Shown here one piece after another: positions 47,301 to 60,240 of a stretch of DNA of 64,000 nt (its first letter is position 1; every line of letters starts with the position of its first letter). Location: the NCBI RefSeq assembly GCF_040712315.1, contig NC_134018.1, positions 19,054,835 to 19,118,834 of the forward strand, written 5' to 3'. Under the pieces are notes generated by a model that saw nothing but the letters and a program-made list of their open reading frames with translations, was not told the origin of the DNA and made no database searches. The position numbers and the translations under genes were made by a program. Source of the stretch: Castanea sativa (Eukaryota; Streptophyta; Magnoliopsida; Fagales; Fagaceae).

Positions 47301-49357
47301 CGTAATTGGACTTAATTTTTCTTATAAACTAATTGGACTAAATTGTGAAGTTAGCCTAAAATTATATAAGTCATAATCTGGCAATACTTGACACATGCAG
47401 TATGTAGTTACATGGAGTAATCTCTTAGTGTAATCACAAAATATTAGTTAAAGATTTCAAATATATAGGAACTCATGAATGTCATGAGAATGAGATTTGA
47501 ACAGAAGGCACTTAGGTTGGATAGTTGTCTTGATATGGTTTTAGGGGCTATCTTTAAATATTTGGTTAGGTATTAATAGACTCATAGAATATAGATTAAC
47601 TAACTAGGGTAGTGGAGACTTTTTGTGTGTGTGTGTTTGTGTAGGGGGCAGTTGGAATTTAGAAGCCATTTTTCATTGTTTGGTTATCTACAAGGAGAAT
47701 ATGGCACCATATTTTAAAGCTTTGGGTTTAAACTAGAAAACTATACTAAATTTTAATCTTGATCCTGAAACTATGATTGAAAACTAATTCGTTATGGAAA
47801 CAAACATGTTCATATCACAATGTTGAGCATTTTAATATTTTTTTTAAAATCATTTAAGTGAATTAAGTCATTAGCTTAAATAATAAGTTGGCATGTTATT
47901 TTTTTGCTAATAAGTTGGCATATTAATAAATGAAAAGAAGTGCGAGTTTCATGTGCTTAATGAGTTTAAGTGAGCAGAGTCACCCAAGGCTTAGGCCTAA
48001 GGCCCCACTTCAAAAAGTTTCTATCCCTTTGTAAAAAATGTCTCACCCCATTATGAAAAGGTCCAAAATTTTATGATGATAATTTTTTTTTCTTTTAAAT
48101 GGTTGTACAAATTTTTTTTTTTCCATAAGTAATGCTAGAAATGCTACAAATTATATTATATAAGACTTACAAACTTATGTGTCACTAATTACCAAAAAGT
48201 AATTTAAACATTCACTAATTATGTTGTTAAAGTTCACTGATCATTTACCTCAAAACAAGAAAAGTTTACCAATCACATTCAAGGCTTCTAAAATACTAGA
48301 CCAATAAAAACCTAATTCAATTGAAACCCTAAACTGTTTGAAAAAACAAATGTTGTAAATGTCTAGATCATCAATGATGATTAACATCCTCTAACAGCTT
48401 GAAATTTTAATTTTTGTAAATCAATATCCTACATGGTAAATTGTCAACATTACCAACGTAATCTTCCACATAGCATCACCTTATATCTAAGATAAAGTAA
48501 ACATCTTTTTTTTTTTTTTTAATTTCATTTCTTTTTTATTAAATCTTATTGTGAGCTATGATATCTAATTCTCTATAGGAAATTAATTTTGGTTTAATTA
48601 GTATTAATTCATCAAATATTCAAATTTACTTAGATTTATTGACTTTTGCCTCAAATTATATTTAGCCTGACTTGTAAGAAAGGAATTAGTGTTTCAGCAA
48701 AAACAAATTGAATCCCACTTAAATTTACAACTATCCAACCTGAGTTATTAATCACTTTGTTTGGATTAAATGGATTTGATTAGATTAATCAAGAGTGATA
48801 AGTCGATAAATCTAAAATATCAAATTGGCTCCAAGCAGAGTGATTCATAACTCATGATTATTATAAAAAAAAAATTTGGCCTATTTAAACCAAATAATTA
48901 ATAGCTCAATGGAGTTGCTATTAGACCTTTAAATGTCTTTTTCTTTTCTTTTTTCTTTTTTTCTTTTTTTATAATAGAAGAATAGACCTTTAAATCTAAG
49001 GTCCCAAATTTGAGATTCCTAACGTGGAAACTAAAACTTTTAAAGATAATTGGTTCGATCATCTTTATACATATTTTTATATTTATAATTGTTTTGGTGT
49101 TTGTAGTCTATTCTATAATATCTCCTTAATATTGCATCACATAGCATATGAAGCTAGAGTTTTGTATGGAAGTGGAAAGCCCTCATTTGGACTATGACAT
49201 GTCTAGCTACCACTTCCGTTTGGATTTTCTTTTATGCTTGGCTGAATCGAAAGATAGCCTTTTGTGGTTGGCTGATAGGCACAGTGTTATGATTCTTTGC
49301 CACTCCTCCACTCTTCCATTCCACGTTGACAATGACAAGGAAGCTAAGAACAAAAGC

Positions 49358-49361
<4 letters not shown>

Positions 49362-49408
<47 letters not shown>
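49362..49408. repeat. (AG)n microsatellite
   Basis: About 23 GA units, roughly 920 bp upstream of the CIP7-like start codon. Confidence 0.95.
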
Positions 49409-49414
<6 letters not shown>

Positions 49415-50328
49415 CTTTCTGCTCTCTTGGATAACAAGCTTACATAATATAGTAAAAGTAAACAGAAAAAGGAAACAAAACGACCGCTCAACCACAATAC
49501 CACATACACCCAGACTAAGTCCTGCACCACTCATCATCATCTTCTTCTCTTTCAAGCACCTTAGATCCATTCCCTTTTGAGCTCTTTTAAACGAGCGTTT
49601 ATATATAAATATATAGATTTATTGGCCTTAAAATGGCTAGTGAGATATATTTAAGAAAAAATGTGAACTTTAAAAATGTCATACATAAGGAAAATAAACT
49701 AAATAAGCTTTAAAATGTCAATTTTATAGTGAGTTTGTCAACTGATTAAAAACTTGTGTTTTTTGCTTAAATTATTTACTATTTGTAGGTTGCATATTTG
49801 TTTTTTAAATAATCTAACTTAACAATAACCCCCCAATTATATTTTTATCTTGAATTTACTAAGGAAAGGGGATAATTATCTTTTATTGTTTTGGTAATAC
49901 AATCATACAGTGAGATCAATTCAATTGGTGAGTTGAGCATGGAAATGAAGTGACTGCACCTACCCTTTTTTTTTTTTTCTTTTAATGTATGTTTCTGTCT
50001 GTCATGTAAGAGAAAGAGAGATGTGAGTGTCGGCATGTTAAAGTGGAACCCACATCCTAAACAAGAGAACATAAAAAAATCTCCTTCTTTGTTCCTCGTT
50101 CCTCACTCACACTCGCACTCACTCTCATCATCCCATGTGCTCAGCTTCTTCACCTTCTGACTGCCACCCTCTCTCTCTCTCTCCAACTTCCATGTGCAAC
50201 ATGGAAAGAAACATAGTACTAAACCTGTAAAAATTTAATGCTACAAACCAATGTGCTATGAACTAAGATTATGACCTTCTGAACTTCATTCTCTCTATAG
50301 TCTCTGTCTCTATCTTTCACTCTTCTCA

Positions 50329-53300
50329 ATGGACTCCAGAACTGTTCTTGACCATGTTCTTTTCCAACTAACTCCAACCAGAACCAGGTACTCTTTTTTT
50401 TCCCCTTCTACATTGATTGATGTGTGTCTACTTTGTGATTGAGAAATGAATTCTTGTCTTACGTGCTCTCTCTATGGTTTCCATAATTTGTTGAAGATGT
50501 GATTTGGTGATTTTCTCTGGACCTTTGAACGAGAAGTTGGCATCAGGGCTTCTTGAACCCTTCATTTTGCACCTTAAAAGCGCCAAAGATCAGATTTCTA
50601 AAGGTGGATATTCCATCACTCTGCGCCCAGCTGGCTCTCATGCCTCTTGGTTCACCAAAGCTACTCTGCAAAGGTAAATTGATTCAGTTATACTCTATAT
50701 GTATGTGCTTGTTTTAATGGTTCTTAGCTCAACCAAAGTCATTGCTGAATTGGGTATGTAAATTTGGTGGGAATTTGGCCCGTTATGCAAAAAGATTTGT
50801 CAAGGGATTCAAGTTTTAATTAAGAAAAATTAAGCATTTTGGGTACATTTTTTAGTATTCCAGCTGAAATCATGGGCAGTTTGAATATAAATGGAAGTTT
50901 TGGAATTTGGAGTACTTTTTTATTTGAACAGTTTTTATGAGTAAATCCCATAAAGTTGTTCTTGTCAACTAGTTGGCTGTTCAAGAATTTTTGGTTTGTG
51001 AATAAAAAGCCAAATAGTTGCAAATCATTGGGAATTTGTGTAACACTTGTCTTTTATTTGATTGATTATTTTAGATTGTTTCTTTGTATGAAACAGGTTT
51101 GTGAGATTTGTTAGCTCACCAGAAGTTCTTGAGAGATTTGTGACTATAGAGAGAGAGATTGTGCAGATTGAGAATTCGATTCAATCAAGTGAATCCATAG
51201 AGGCAGATGGTATGCTTAGAGATCGATCTCTTGTAATTATTCTTTGGATTTCTTCATGACCAGTGAATCAAGTGCATTCCTATTATCCTACTTTTTATTT
51301 AAATGTCAAAGTCAATTAGTCAAACCTTGAACTTCATTGAAGTCTGGTTTTGGTTGATGCTTTTGCTATTCTGTATTTTCACCAAATATAAGGAAGCATA
51401 TTTGATGCTTGGGATATTTTCTAACCAGATCTATTGACGTAGACATCTTATACAAATATTGGAGGAATTTCTTGTTAGTTTTGTAATTTTCTGAATTTAC
51501 CAGAAATCATTTTTTTTCCCCTTGTTTTTGTGTATTTTTAGGAATATTTTAGTCAGAATCGAATGGTAAAATGTTGCTTTGGATCTATCTAAAAATATTT
51601 TTTCTTGGAAATTAAGTGTTTTGGAGCCTTTAATTTGGCCCCTAACTTGTAAAAGAAATTTGACAAGTTCACCATCAATAAAAGTTTCAATCTTTTATTC
51701 TGTATTTTTCTGGTAAATATAGGGATTAGTAATGTACGGAACCTTTTCTGGCTATCATCTGAGTCATCTATAAATAAGTTTTTATTAAACTAGGTTATCT
51801 TGCAACATTGATATTTTCATAATTTGGAAAAACTTACTGATAGCTATCATGGATGTCACAACTTATTGGATATTAAAATATGGTATTGTTTTTAGATTAC
51901 AGAATGTAAATAAAATTTGCATTGTAATTCATTGCAGAATGTTGGAGGGAAGCACTTTAATCTGACAGCAAAATATGAAACCTGGATTATATTTCTTTAA
52001 CCTGTAGATTGACTCACTGTGTGAATGATTTTATCTACAACCTTGTAATTGACAGGAAATGTGTCAGCTGCTGATTGGCATTCCAAAAGATCAAATGCCT
52101 ACTCCAATGTATGTCATCATTTTTATATTATTGTAAAATGCATTGTTTATCCTTCAAAGTTCTTACAAAGCATTAACCTTTAATTGTTATGGTGCATCTT
52201 AGTCGAAAGGTGAATCCAATGGAACAGGTGATGCTGTACCAGAAGAGAATTCCAAGTAATATATCTGGTTTCTATTGGTTGCATATAGTTATTCTATGTA
52301 CTTAATTACAACACATTATATTCTCATGCATTCATTGTTCAGCTGCTGGTAATGAACAGGATTCGTCTTCTACGTGTTCTGGAAACTCGGATGGCAGCAC
52401 TCCGCAGAGAGCAAGCAATGGCTTATGCCCGTGCCTTAGTTGCTGGATATGAGATGGACTACATAGATGACCTTATTTCTTTTTCTGATGCTTTTGGAGC
52501 TTCACGTTTAAGGTATGACGAATGCCAACAGGTGACTGAATCAAAAAAATATCTAGAGATTAAACTGAAGAAAAACTGCTTTGTCACAACATATAAAAAA
52601 GGGAGCATTAGCAATTTACCACCTTTCATTGGAAAATCTTTCAATTCAATGCCTTCTTCTATTTTGATATGATTTTTACATGAGATATTGACTTCACTTT
52701 TAATTGCATGGTTGTATTACTGTTGATTGTATTGTTAGTGAACCACTAATGCCTTGCAAATGGACCTTTTCATTCAAGGTCTGAAACCTTGGTAGCAAAG
52801 CTGACGTTGGCTGTCCCCTGTGTCAACTTTCCACTATTACAGGATGTTGTTTCTTTTGATCAAGCATACTGTCTTTTCAATTATTAGAAAAACATTTTTT
52901 AAAGAGCAACCAAATCTTGTGCCCCCATTATCGATGTGATTTTCAGCACACCATGTAAGAGGGTCAATTTCCCAAAGCTGAATTATACAAAATTAGTCTA
53001 GCCTACTACAGAATTTGACATGGAGAGCCTCACTGGCTTACAGTTGACTCAGAAATAGTTTTCTTTTTATTGTTTATATTAATCAGGCTTCTTTGCCTTA
53101 TGAAGGTGTAGGAGATTGGAGAACCTGGACCATTATTTCCCCTGTAGAATGTAGTTATCGTTTAGTACTATTTTGGATCTCGCACGATTTGAATCACAAT
53201 GTTTCATATCAGTTTTCATTTGCTCAATATTATTTGTATCTATCTTATTTTCTACTGTCATACTTCGGTTTACTAATGCAATTGGTTTTGTTGATTGTTC

Positions 53301-56300
53301 TGAATGATGCACTAAGGAGGTTTCTAGACATTTGTCAACCTTCTAATGATTATTTCCTCCTTAAAGGACAGTTTTGTCTTCTTAAGATTTTTCCTTATTG
53401 CAGAATTCCTGTATTTTCTCTATCTTGAATTGTGACCATTTTTTTAAAGTTGTCTTTCTTTTTTATTTTTTATACTTTTTGGGGGGTATAGCATTTAAAA
53501 TATTGGTTAAAGAGTGTAATCTGTGTCTGGTTTCATTAGGGAAGCATGCATAAATTTCATCGATCTATGCAAGAAAAAGAATGAAGATAGGCTTTGGGTA
53601 GATGAAATTGCAGCAATGCAGGCATGCTCTCAGCAAGAATTGCCATACTTGGGAACATCTGGGATAATACTTGCTGGTGAAGATCTTGAAACTAGTCCGA
53701 ATCTTATGATAAATGTTCACCCAAATGGTCTCTCTAATGGAAAACAGAATGGCTCCATAGATGCATCTGATTCAACTGCAAGTCATGGAAGTTTGGACAA
53801 TAGCCAAGGTATGGTTGAATATCCAATCCCTCATTATTCTTGGAAAACAACTTTTGACTTGTGAAAGAATGCCAAAAAAAATTTCTTAACAAGTGAATAT
53901 TTCATAACTTTAATTAGAAATACAAAAAAAGTTAAAATTCCAAAAATACGCGAAGCATGGGTTACTTAAGGCAGTCAGATTTTTGCAGTGACCCTCCTAA
54001 AATTTATTTGTCATAGGTTCAGACAGAGTGCAGAGGTTAAAAGTATGAAAATTCAGTTGTGTCATGCCCACAATGGCTATCATCATTGTCTAGTGTACGT
54101 TTTTAGACCCCTTAAACACAACCCGATTAACCTAGTTATTTACCCAAGTGATTAACTTAGGTAAATTATGCAGATCTAGGTTAACACATATAAATCATAT
54201 TATTGTAAAGTACGGAAAATAAAGAACACAACAATATAATGACCCAGGAAAACCAAACCAGTAAAAAACCTAGGGAGGATTTAACCTAGCTATCATCAAG
54301 GTAAAACTGAATCCACTATGAAAAAATTGAAATTTACACAATAGCGACTTAGACCACTAACATCCTATTGCTACCTCGAGTAGGAAACTTACTACCACGA
54401 CCACGTGACAGCTCCGAGTCCACAAACTACTTCTTTCTTGAATTCCCAGCAAGCACAAGCACTCCTGCTTGTATATCTTTAAACTCTTGAATCTGCAACT
54501 GAATTGATCACCAAGCTCTTGACATCAATCTAGATCTTGATAACCCTAAGTGTATGAAAACACCTCAAGATCTCACAAGAGATTCACACACACAGCATAA
54601 AGAGCCCCTATAAAACGTGGCTAGGGTTTTCCCTTTTATACCTAGGGCAAAACATAAAACCCTACATGCAAAACTGCCTTGGGCTGAGTTGGAAAAATCT
54701 GCAGAAAAACAATATGCTCAAGCTTCGATCAGTCGAGTCTAATTCCTGATCGATTGAGCCAGGCAGATTTACACAATAAATCCTGCAGCAACTCAATTCC
54801 AACTTTACATAAAAGACACATACTTTGAGCACGTCTAAACAAGACTAAACCGTTTTGATCATGGTTTGCCAACATTACAAATTAAAGTTCTAATACATTT
54901 AAAGCTAAAGTCTTAGAACCCAACATCTAGAATGTAAGAACACCTTTAATCCTGTTTGGACAAGCCACAATCATTTGGTTATATAGCTAATTAAATATAG
55001 GGCAATTGCACTTTCTCCCCTTAACTATGGTACAATTGCAATCTATCCCTAAATTTCAAAACTGAGCAATGGGAACCCTTTACTATTGGTATAAGCAGTT
55101 TGCCCCCTGCCATTAGGATTTTAGTCAAATTTGATGGAAAATTCAAATTTCTATTATGCATGCTTTTTGAAAAATTTTGGCTTTTCGGTTAAATTTGAAG
55201 GAAACCCAATGGTAATGGGCTATGTGCTTATTACTAATTAGGAGGGGGGGGGGGGGGGGGGGGCATTGTAACTGCATCATAGTTTAAGAGGGGAAAGTGA
55301 AATCAACCTGTAAAAAAGAATGAAATTCCATCTCCACCCCCCTTCTCTCTCTCTTGGCCAAGAAACTAAGAACATTAATTAATAAAAGAGCATGAGGAAT
55401 ATTTATGCCACTGTTCAAGCCTCAACCCTGTTTTCTATAATTTAGATCTACCATAGACTTAATAGATTATGAATTACACTTATTGACATGAAGTTTGTAA
55501 GAAAGGAATATATTCCATCCTAATACTGAAATATATTTATGCCACTGCTCAAGCCTCGTCTCTATATTTCTATAATTTAGAACTACATAGACTTAATTGA
55601 TTATGAATTACACTTCTTGACATGAAGTTTTCATGAAAAGAATATATTCCAGCGTAATGCTTATCACAACTTTATCATTTCCAGGTCCAAGAAATTTTAC
55701 TTTTAGCATTATATTTATGAATTTGCATTCTCTTATCAATTAGTTTTACCTTTGCCATACTTTTTACAGAAAATGTTTTTGACCATAGCTTATGTTTGAA
55801 TTGCTAATTACAAAGACACTAGTAAAGATTGTTCTCCTTTGTCGGTAACTGGTACATCTTTGATTCTGAAATATGCAGAAAGTAGCTTGCCAACATCATC
55901 TCAAACACAATCAACAAATGGGAGAATTCAAGCACCAATGACATGGCCAAACTATGTTCCTCAGTACATGCACAACTTTCAAGGTCCTGTATTTCCACAA
56001 ATGCCCCCATATCCAAGCTACCTTTTTCCTGGTATGCAACAACACGCCTCTTCATATTATCCAGGCAATATGCAATGGCCTTCAAATGTCGAAGATTCTG
56101 GTCATGTTCTTGATCAAGAACTAGATGGACATCGGAATCACAAATCATCTAGGAATAAAAAGAAACATTCACATGGAAAAGTACTGGAAACTTCAGAGCA
56201 AGATCGCTCCACCGAGCCTAGTGACTCCAGTTCTGAGAGTGAATCAGATGAGGATTTGGAGCATCACAAAAATTATTCTTCAAAACAGAAGCCACGCAAA

Positions 56301-59232
56301 AAGAAGCATGGGAAGAAGTCCTCAAGAAAGGTTGTTATCCGCAATATCAATTACATAACCTCTAAGAGGGATGGAGAGGATACTGGCTCAGAGGGGAATG
56401 CATCTGATGAGGATGAATTCATCAATGGGGATTCAATCAAGCAGCAAGTAGAGGAAGCAGTTGATTCATTGGAGAGAAGGCATAAATCAACCTCACGTCG
56501 TCAAAAGAAACATGGAGGGGTCAAGTTTCCTGGCATTGCAGATGGTCGAAATGATGTTGCTGATCAGGAAATTAAGAATGGTGCTGCAATTAACTCTGAG
56601 GGAGGAAAAAGAAATGACCCCTGGGGTGCTTTCCAGAATCTTCTTATGCAAGAAAAAGAGTCAAATTATTCTGGTATAGAGCCAAACTCTGTAGATGTTC
56701 AGGAGGAATATTTTACAAATAAGAACTCTGAAGAGAGAAGTTCATTTGCCTTCAACCTGGAACAAGAGAAAGTTACTAAGCAACAAACTATATCGAGTGA
56801 TTCCTTTGTTGTAACAGAGAGGAATACTGGTATGGAGGGGAAAACTCACATTGGGAATTTTGAAGTTGACGAGAATGCAACTATTAGGAAAGCAGATAGC
56901 ACATATGAGGAGGAGTTATTTTCACACAGAATTGAAGAATCAGGGAATCGTCCCCATGCTGTTATATCTGATAGTGCTGCTGAATTTTCCATAACCAAAT
57001 GTCAAGAAGAAGGAGATTGGTTCCTCAACAGCCAACCAGATAAATCAGCACATCAGGATGCAAACAAAGATCTCAAGATGTTTGATGGTGTTTACACTTC
57101 ATCAGTAGCTGTGGATGTTCATGCTGGAAAAAATAAAAGCGAAGTTTTAGCTGATGACTCTTTCATGGTTCAAGCTCGATCATTTGATAATCAATTTGAT
57201 TCTCAATCAAGGACTGACATAAGCATGGTTCCAGAGATTGTTGGAGATACTCAATATGAATACGGACCACCAGAAATTTCACACAACAAGCCTGAAGTCA
57301 TTGCTACCCATGAGCCAGATGACCTTTACATGATGCTTGATCGTGATTCAGCAACTGACCATGCTGTGGCATCATGGACTCCAGAAATGGATTATGAAAA
57401 TAGCTTATTATCAAATGAAGTCAATAACAGGCATTCTGACAATGAAAAGGCTGGTGTTGTTGATGATAAGCTGCCTCCTAATAGTAAGGATGCAAAAGCC
57501 AAAAATAGTGGAACTCCTGCAGGAAAAGTTTCAGGTAAAGAAGCAAGGTCTAAACTTTTAAATGGATCCCTTGGAAAAAGCAAATCTGACATCTTATCAA
57601 GGAGCAAGAAACCAACTTCTGCAAGCAGAACAACAGTTCCAAAGAGCAAATCTGAGAAGGTATTTCACAAACATTCAAGGTCCAATTGGTTCCCAGACTG
57701 AATGAGAGAGAAAGGAAAATATGACAGTTTCCTTTGTTTACAGGAACTTTTAAGCTTTTCCTTTCTTTTGTTTCATTTATTTCTGGGAACCAATGTGTAC
57801 GGGAGCTATAAATGTCCAAAAGATTTTGAAATTGCTGATAGTGTTTGACATGGAATTAGGCCCAAGTCCATTATGTTTCTCTTATCATTTGGAATTAATT
57901 TCTTTGGGAAGATTTTCCTAGAGCATGGAGATGATCTTTGAGGAATCTCATGAAATATTGCTTTTTCCTTCCTAGACTCCAGTCATTTTGGATATGGTTT
58001 GGATATTTGTATAGCCCCATGTGTCCGTGGATATGCTCTTTTAAATTCCAGAGAATGTTCCATTTTCTTGAGATTTTTTAAGACCTTTAGTTACTTTTTG
58101 ATTATTATCATTTAACTTGTTCTTTCCCTTTTCTTTTATAGTGATTTTATTCACTCTCTTTTTGGCCCATTTCCAATAGGAAGAAGAGAACAGGAGGAGA
58201 ATGGAGGAGTTAATGATTCAACGCCAGAAGAGAATTGCTGAAAGAAGTTCTTCAAAAGGATCTAGTACAGAAACAACCAAAAGGACACCTACAGTGAATA
58301 AAACTGCAGTGACATCCATGAAGAATGAGAAACCTAATATTCAGACCCCAATCCAAGAGACTAAGAAACCACAAAAGCCAGTCCTTAGGAGTTCCACCAT
58401 AGATCGCCTTGCAACAGCACGAACAACTCAGAAGGTCTCGTTGACTCAATCAAAATTGGACCAGCCCAAAAAATCAACATTGAAGGCAAATGGTGTAGCT
58501 GCAACTAACTTGCCAAAGAAGACTGCTGGTGCTGAGAATAAGAAACCAACTCCAAGCACAGTCAAACCTTCAGATGAGAAAAAGGACCCCAAGAATTTAA
58601 ATCAGACACTTTCTTCTGACACTGATGTCCAACAAAATGATGGCATGGGTTCTGTAGCTGAATTTCCAGTGAAGTCATCAGCTGCTCAGGTAACTCAAAC
58701 TGATGATGCCCTTGATCTGAAAGACATTAAGGAGCTGCACACTACTGCTTCTATTGAGAAGAATGAGGAAACCGTGAATTCACATAGGGATATCTTGGAT
58801 GATGGGAACTGCAATGGGAATTCACTCAAAATGGCCTCATCTGTGCCTACTGAAGATCATATTCTAACAGTGGCTCAGCAAGAAGGTAATGTTGATGGAT
58901 TATCTCATGCATATTCTGTTCAAACTGAAGAAAAAACACTTTCTGAAGGTCCCCATGAAATAACTTTACATCCTATGCCAGCATCACCTGACAAAGTTTT
59001 GATTCCTTCTGCTGAGAATCTAGGAGCAAATGATGCAATAAATGAAAACTTTCAAGTCATACCTGAAATTTCAGAGATAGAGATCTCAACTCCACCACCA
59101 GGTAATGGAGCAGTTTCAGAGTCAAACCATTCCAGGAAGAAGTGGGAGAGTGATGAGAATTCTACTAAAGCCACCAAAGGATTTAGAAGGCTTCTTATGT
59201 TTGGAAGGAAAAAGGCTGAAACTCACTCATGA
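50329..59232 (+). CDS. COP1-interacting protein 7-like protein, nine exons
   Basis: Exons: 50329-50387, 50497-50673, 51097-51209, 52056-52108, 52203-52255, 52360-52512, 53540-53808, 55879-57659, 58180-59232. All introns are GT-AG and the joined frame is 3711 bp (1236 residues). The N-terminus ([19 protein letters not shown], then [18 protein letters not shown]) is the hallmark of the CIP7 / COP1-interacting-protein-related family. Exons 6-7 carry [20 protein letters not shown] and the [19 protein letters not shown] segment. Exon 8 is long, polar, with Ser/Asp/Lys-rich runs. Exon 9 starts [20 protein letters not shown] and ends [19 protein letters not shown], the conserved family C-terminus. 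CIP7 binds COP1 and promotes light-dependent gene expression in the nucleus; this paralogue group is less studied, so its exact role is unproven. The start was chosen by the conserved MDSR. AATAAA lies at 59501. Exon borders come from splice rules and family similarity. Confidence 0.9.
54094..54925 (-). repeat. Solo LTR (Copia-type, LTR2 family) in intron 7 of the CIP7-like gene
   Basis: On the minus strand it runs TGTTGGGTTCTAAGAC to GTACA. The 5-bp target duplication TCTAG is perfect (54089-54093 and 54926-54930). The promoter-like TATAAAAGGG is at 54633-54642 (minus). It is a full-length relative of the deleted LTR at 5884-6508. No internal region remains, as after LTR-LTR recombination. 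Confidence 0.92.
55000..55308. mobile_element. MITE-like inverted-repeat element with a G-run
   Basis: The left end has GCACTTTCTCCCCTTAAC and the right end is its imperfect reverse complement (TAAGAGGGGAAAGTGAAAT). About 20 G in a row lie at 55243-55263. Lies in intron 7 of the CIP7-like gene. Confidence 0.55.
55401..55665. repeat. 134-bp tandem duplication in intron 7
   Basis: ATTTATGCCACTG(T/C)TCAAGCCTC recurs at 55401 and 55535, and the similarity continues through TGACATGAAGTTT and AATATATTCCA. Several substitutions separate the copies. Confidence 0.85.
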
Positions 59233-60240
59233 ACTGAACATTCGTTTAAGTAGGATTTGAACTCTTTGCTTGCGGCTTTCGTGTTCATATTATTCCCCAA
59301 TGCCTCTGGTTTAGATTATTGGTTATTCAAGAGCAAGAGGTAACTTACAAATAGAACTTTGTTTGATCATGCACAGCTGATGTGTGCCATGAAGCTGTTG
59401 AGCAGAAGAATGTTGATAGCATAATAATAAGGCTTTGGGTTTTGCTGCCATTGGAGGTTTTGAAATGTTATTTATCCAAATTTGTGTAACGTATGGAGGG
59501 AATAAACTGGTAACCTCTTAATTTGGTATACCTTTTGATTTTGCTTTGATATACGCTGGGAGTCCTTTTGGTATTTGTTTTGATTTTATTCAAAATTCTG
59601 TTGTATGTATTACAAAGCCTTGTAATGATTCAACCTTGGCATTCTTTAATCTTTATTCCTTTATTAATTACTATTTGTTGGAAGAATTTATTTTGTCATT
59701 CTGCAATGCACCTATCAAAATGATTTTGTCCATCTCAATGCGTTGGGTTAAAATTTGTTCATTTTTTTTTCCCATGTATAAATCTCAAGTGAAAGGATAT
59801 ATTTTGTCATTCTGCGATGTGTACTTATCAAAATGATTTTGGCCCGACGTAGCACACATTACTGCTACTCATGCTCATCATGATATTCTTCTTGAACCAC
59901 CCTCTTCTCTTCAGTATAATCCAAACAGTTCACCTTAAAACTCTCAAACTTTGTAGTTGCAACAATGAACAACTGTAAATTTAAGCCCTAAAAGGCCTAA
60001 ACATTTCCATTGAAAACACTAAAAGATGCTTGTTGAGCTAAAAGGCTCTTGGTTTGTAAGTCTAAAGAAAAATTCATTAAATTAATCAATGTAAAACATA
60101 TTAAGAAATGAAAAAATAATGAATATGTTATATTATCCAAAAAAATGCTAATAAAAAATTTTCAACATCTCCATCTATTCTGTTACCACAGTCTTCATTT
60201 TAGGCTCATTATACAAAATGCTAATAAATAAATCATTGTT
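59233..60240. other. Region between the convergent CIP7-like and IST1-like genes
   Basis: 3' untranslated regions of both genes are expected here. The word TATTTTGTCATTCTGC(A/G)ATG occurs twice (near 59688 and 59800), a small direct repeat. No ORF is convincing. Confidence 0.5.

Larger units (their letters stand above)
43079..50328. other. Intergenic DNA between element B and the CIP7-like gene
   Basis: AT-rich. It holds an AT microsatellite (43820-43887), a possible LTR remnant (about 46507-47300), an AG microsatellite (49362-49408) and, just before the gene, a CT-rich stretch (50080-50328) typical of plant 5' untranslated regions. No further gene recognised. Confidence 0.6.

Noticed and set aside
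49207..49580. ORFs with Ser-Leu or Arg-Glu repeats
   Set aside because: Frames across an (AG)n microsatellite.
53093..53428. 111-residue ORF in intron 6 of the CIP7-like gene
   Set aside because: AT-rich, hydrophobic by composition, with no family match and inside a predicted intron.
55839..55878. ATG at 55839 as start of a separate 620-residue gene
   Set aside because: The frame continues an exon that begins at 55879 after a TGCAG acceptor and joins in phase with exon 7 of the CIP7-like gene.
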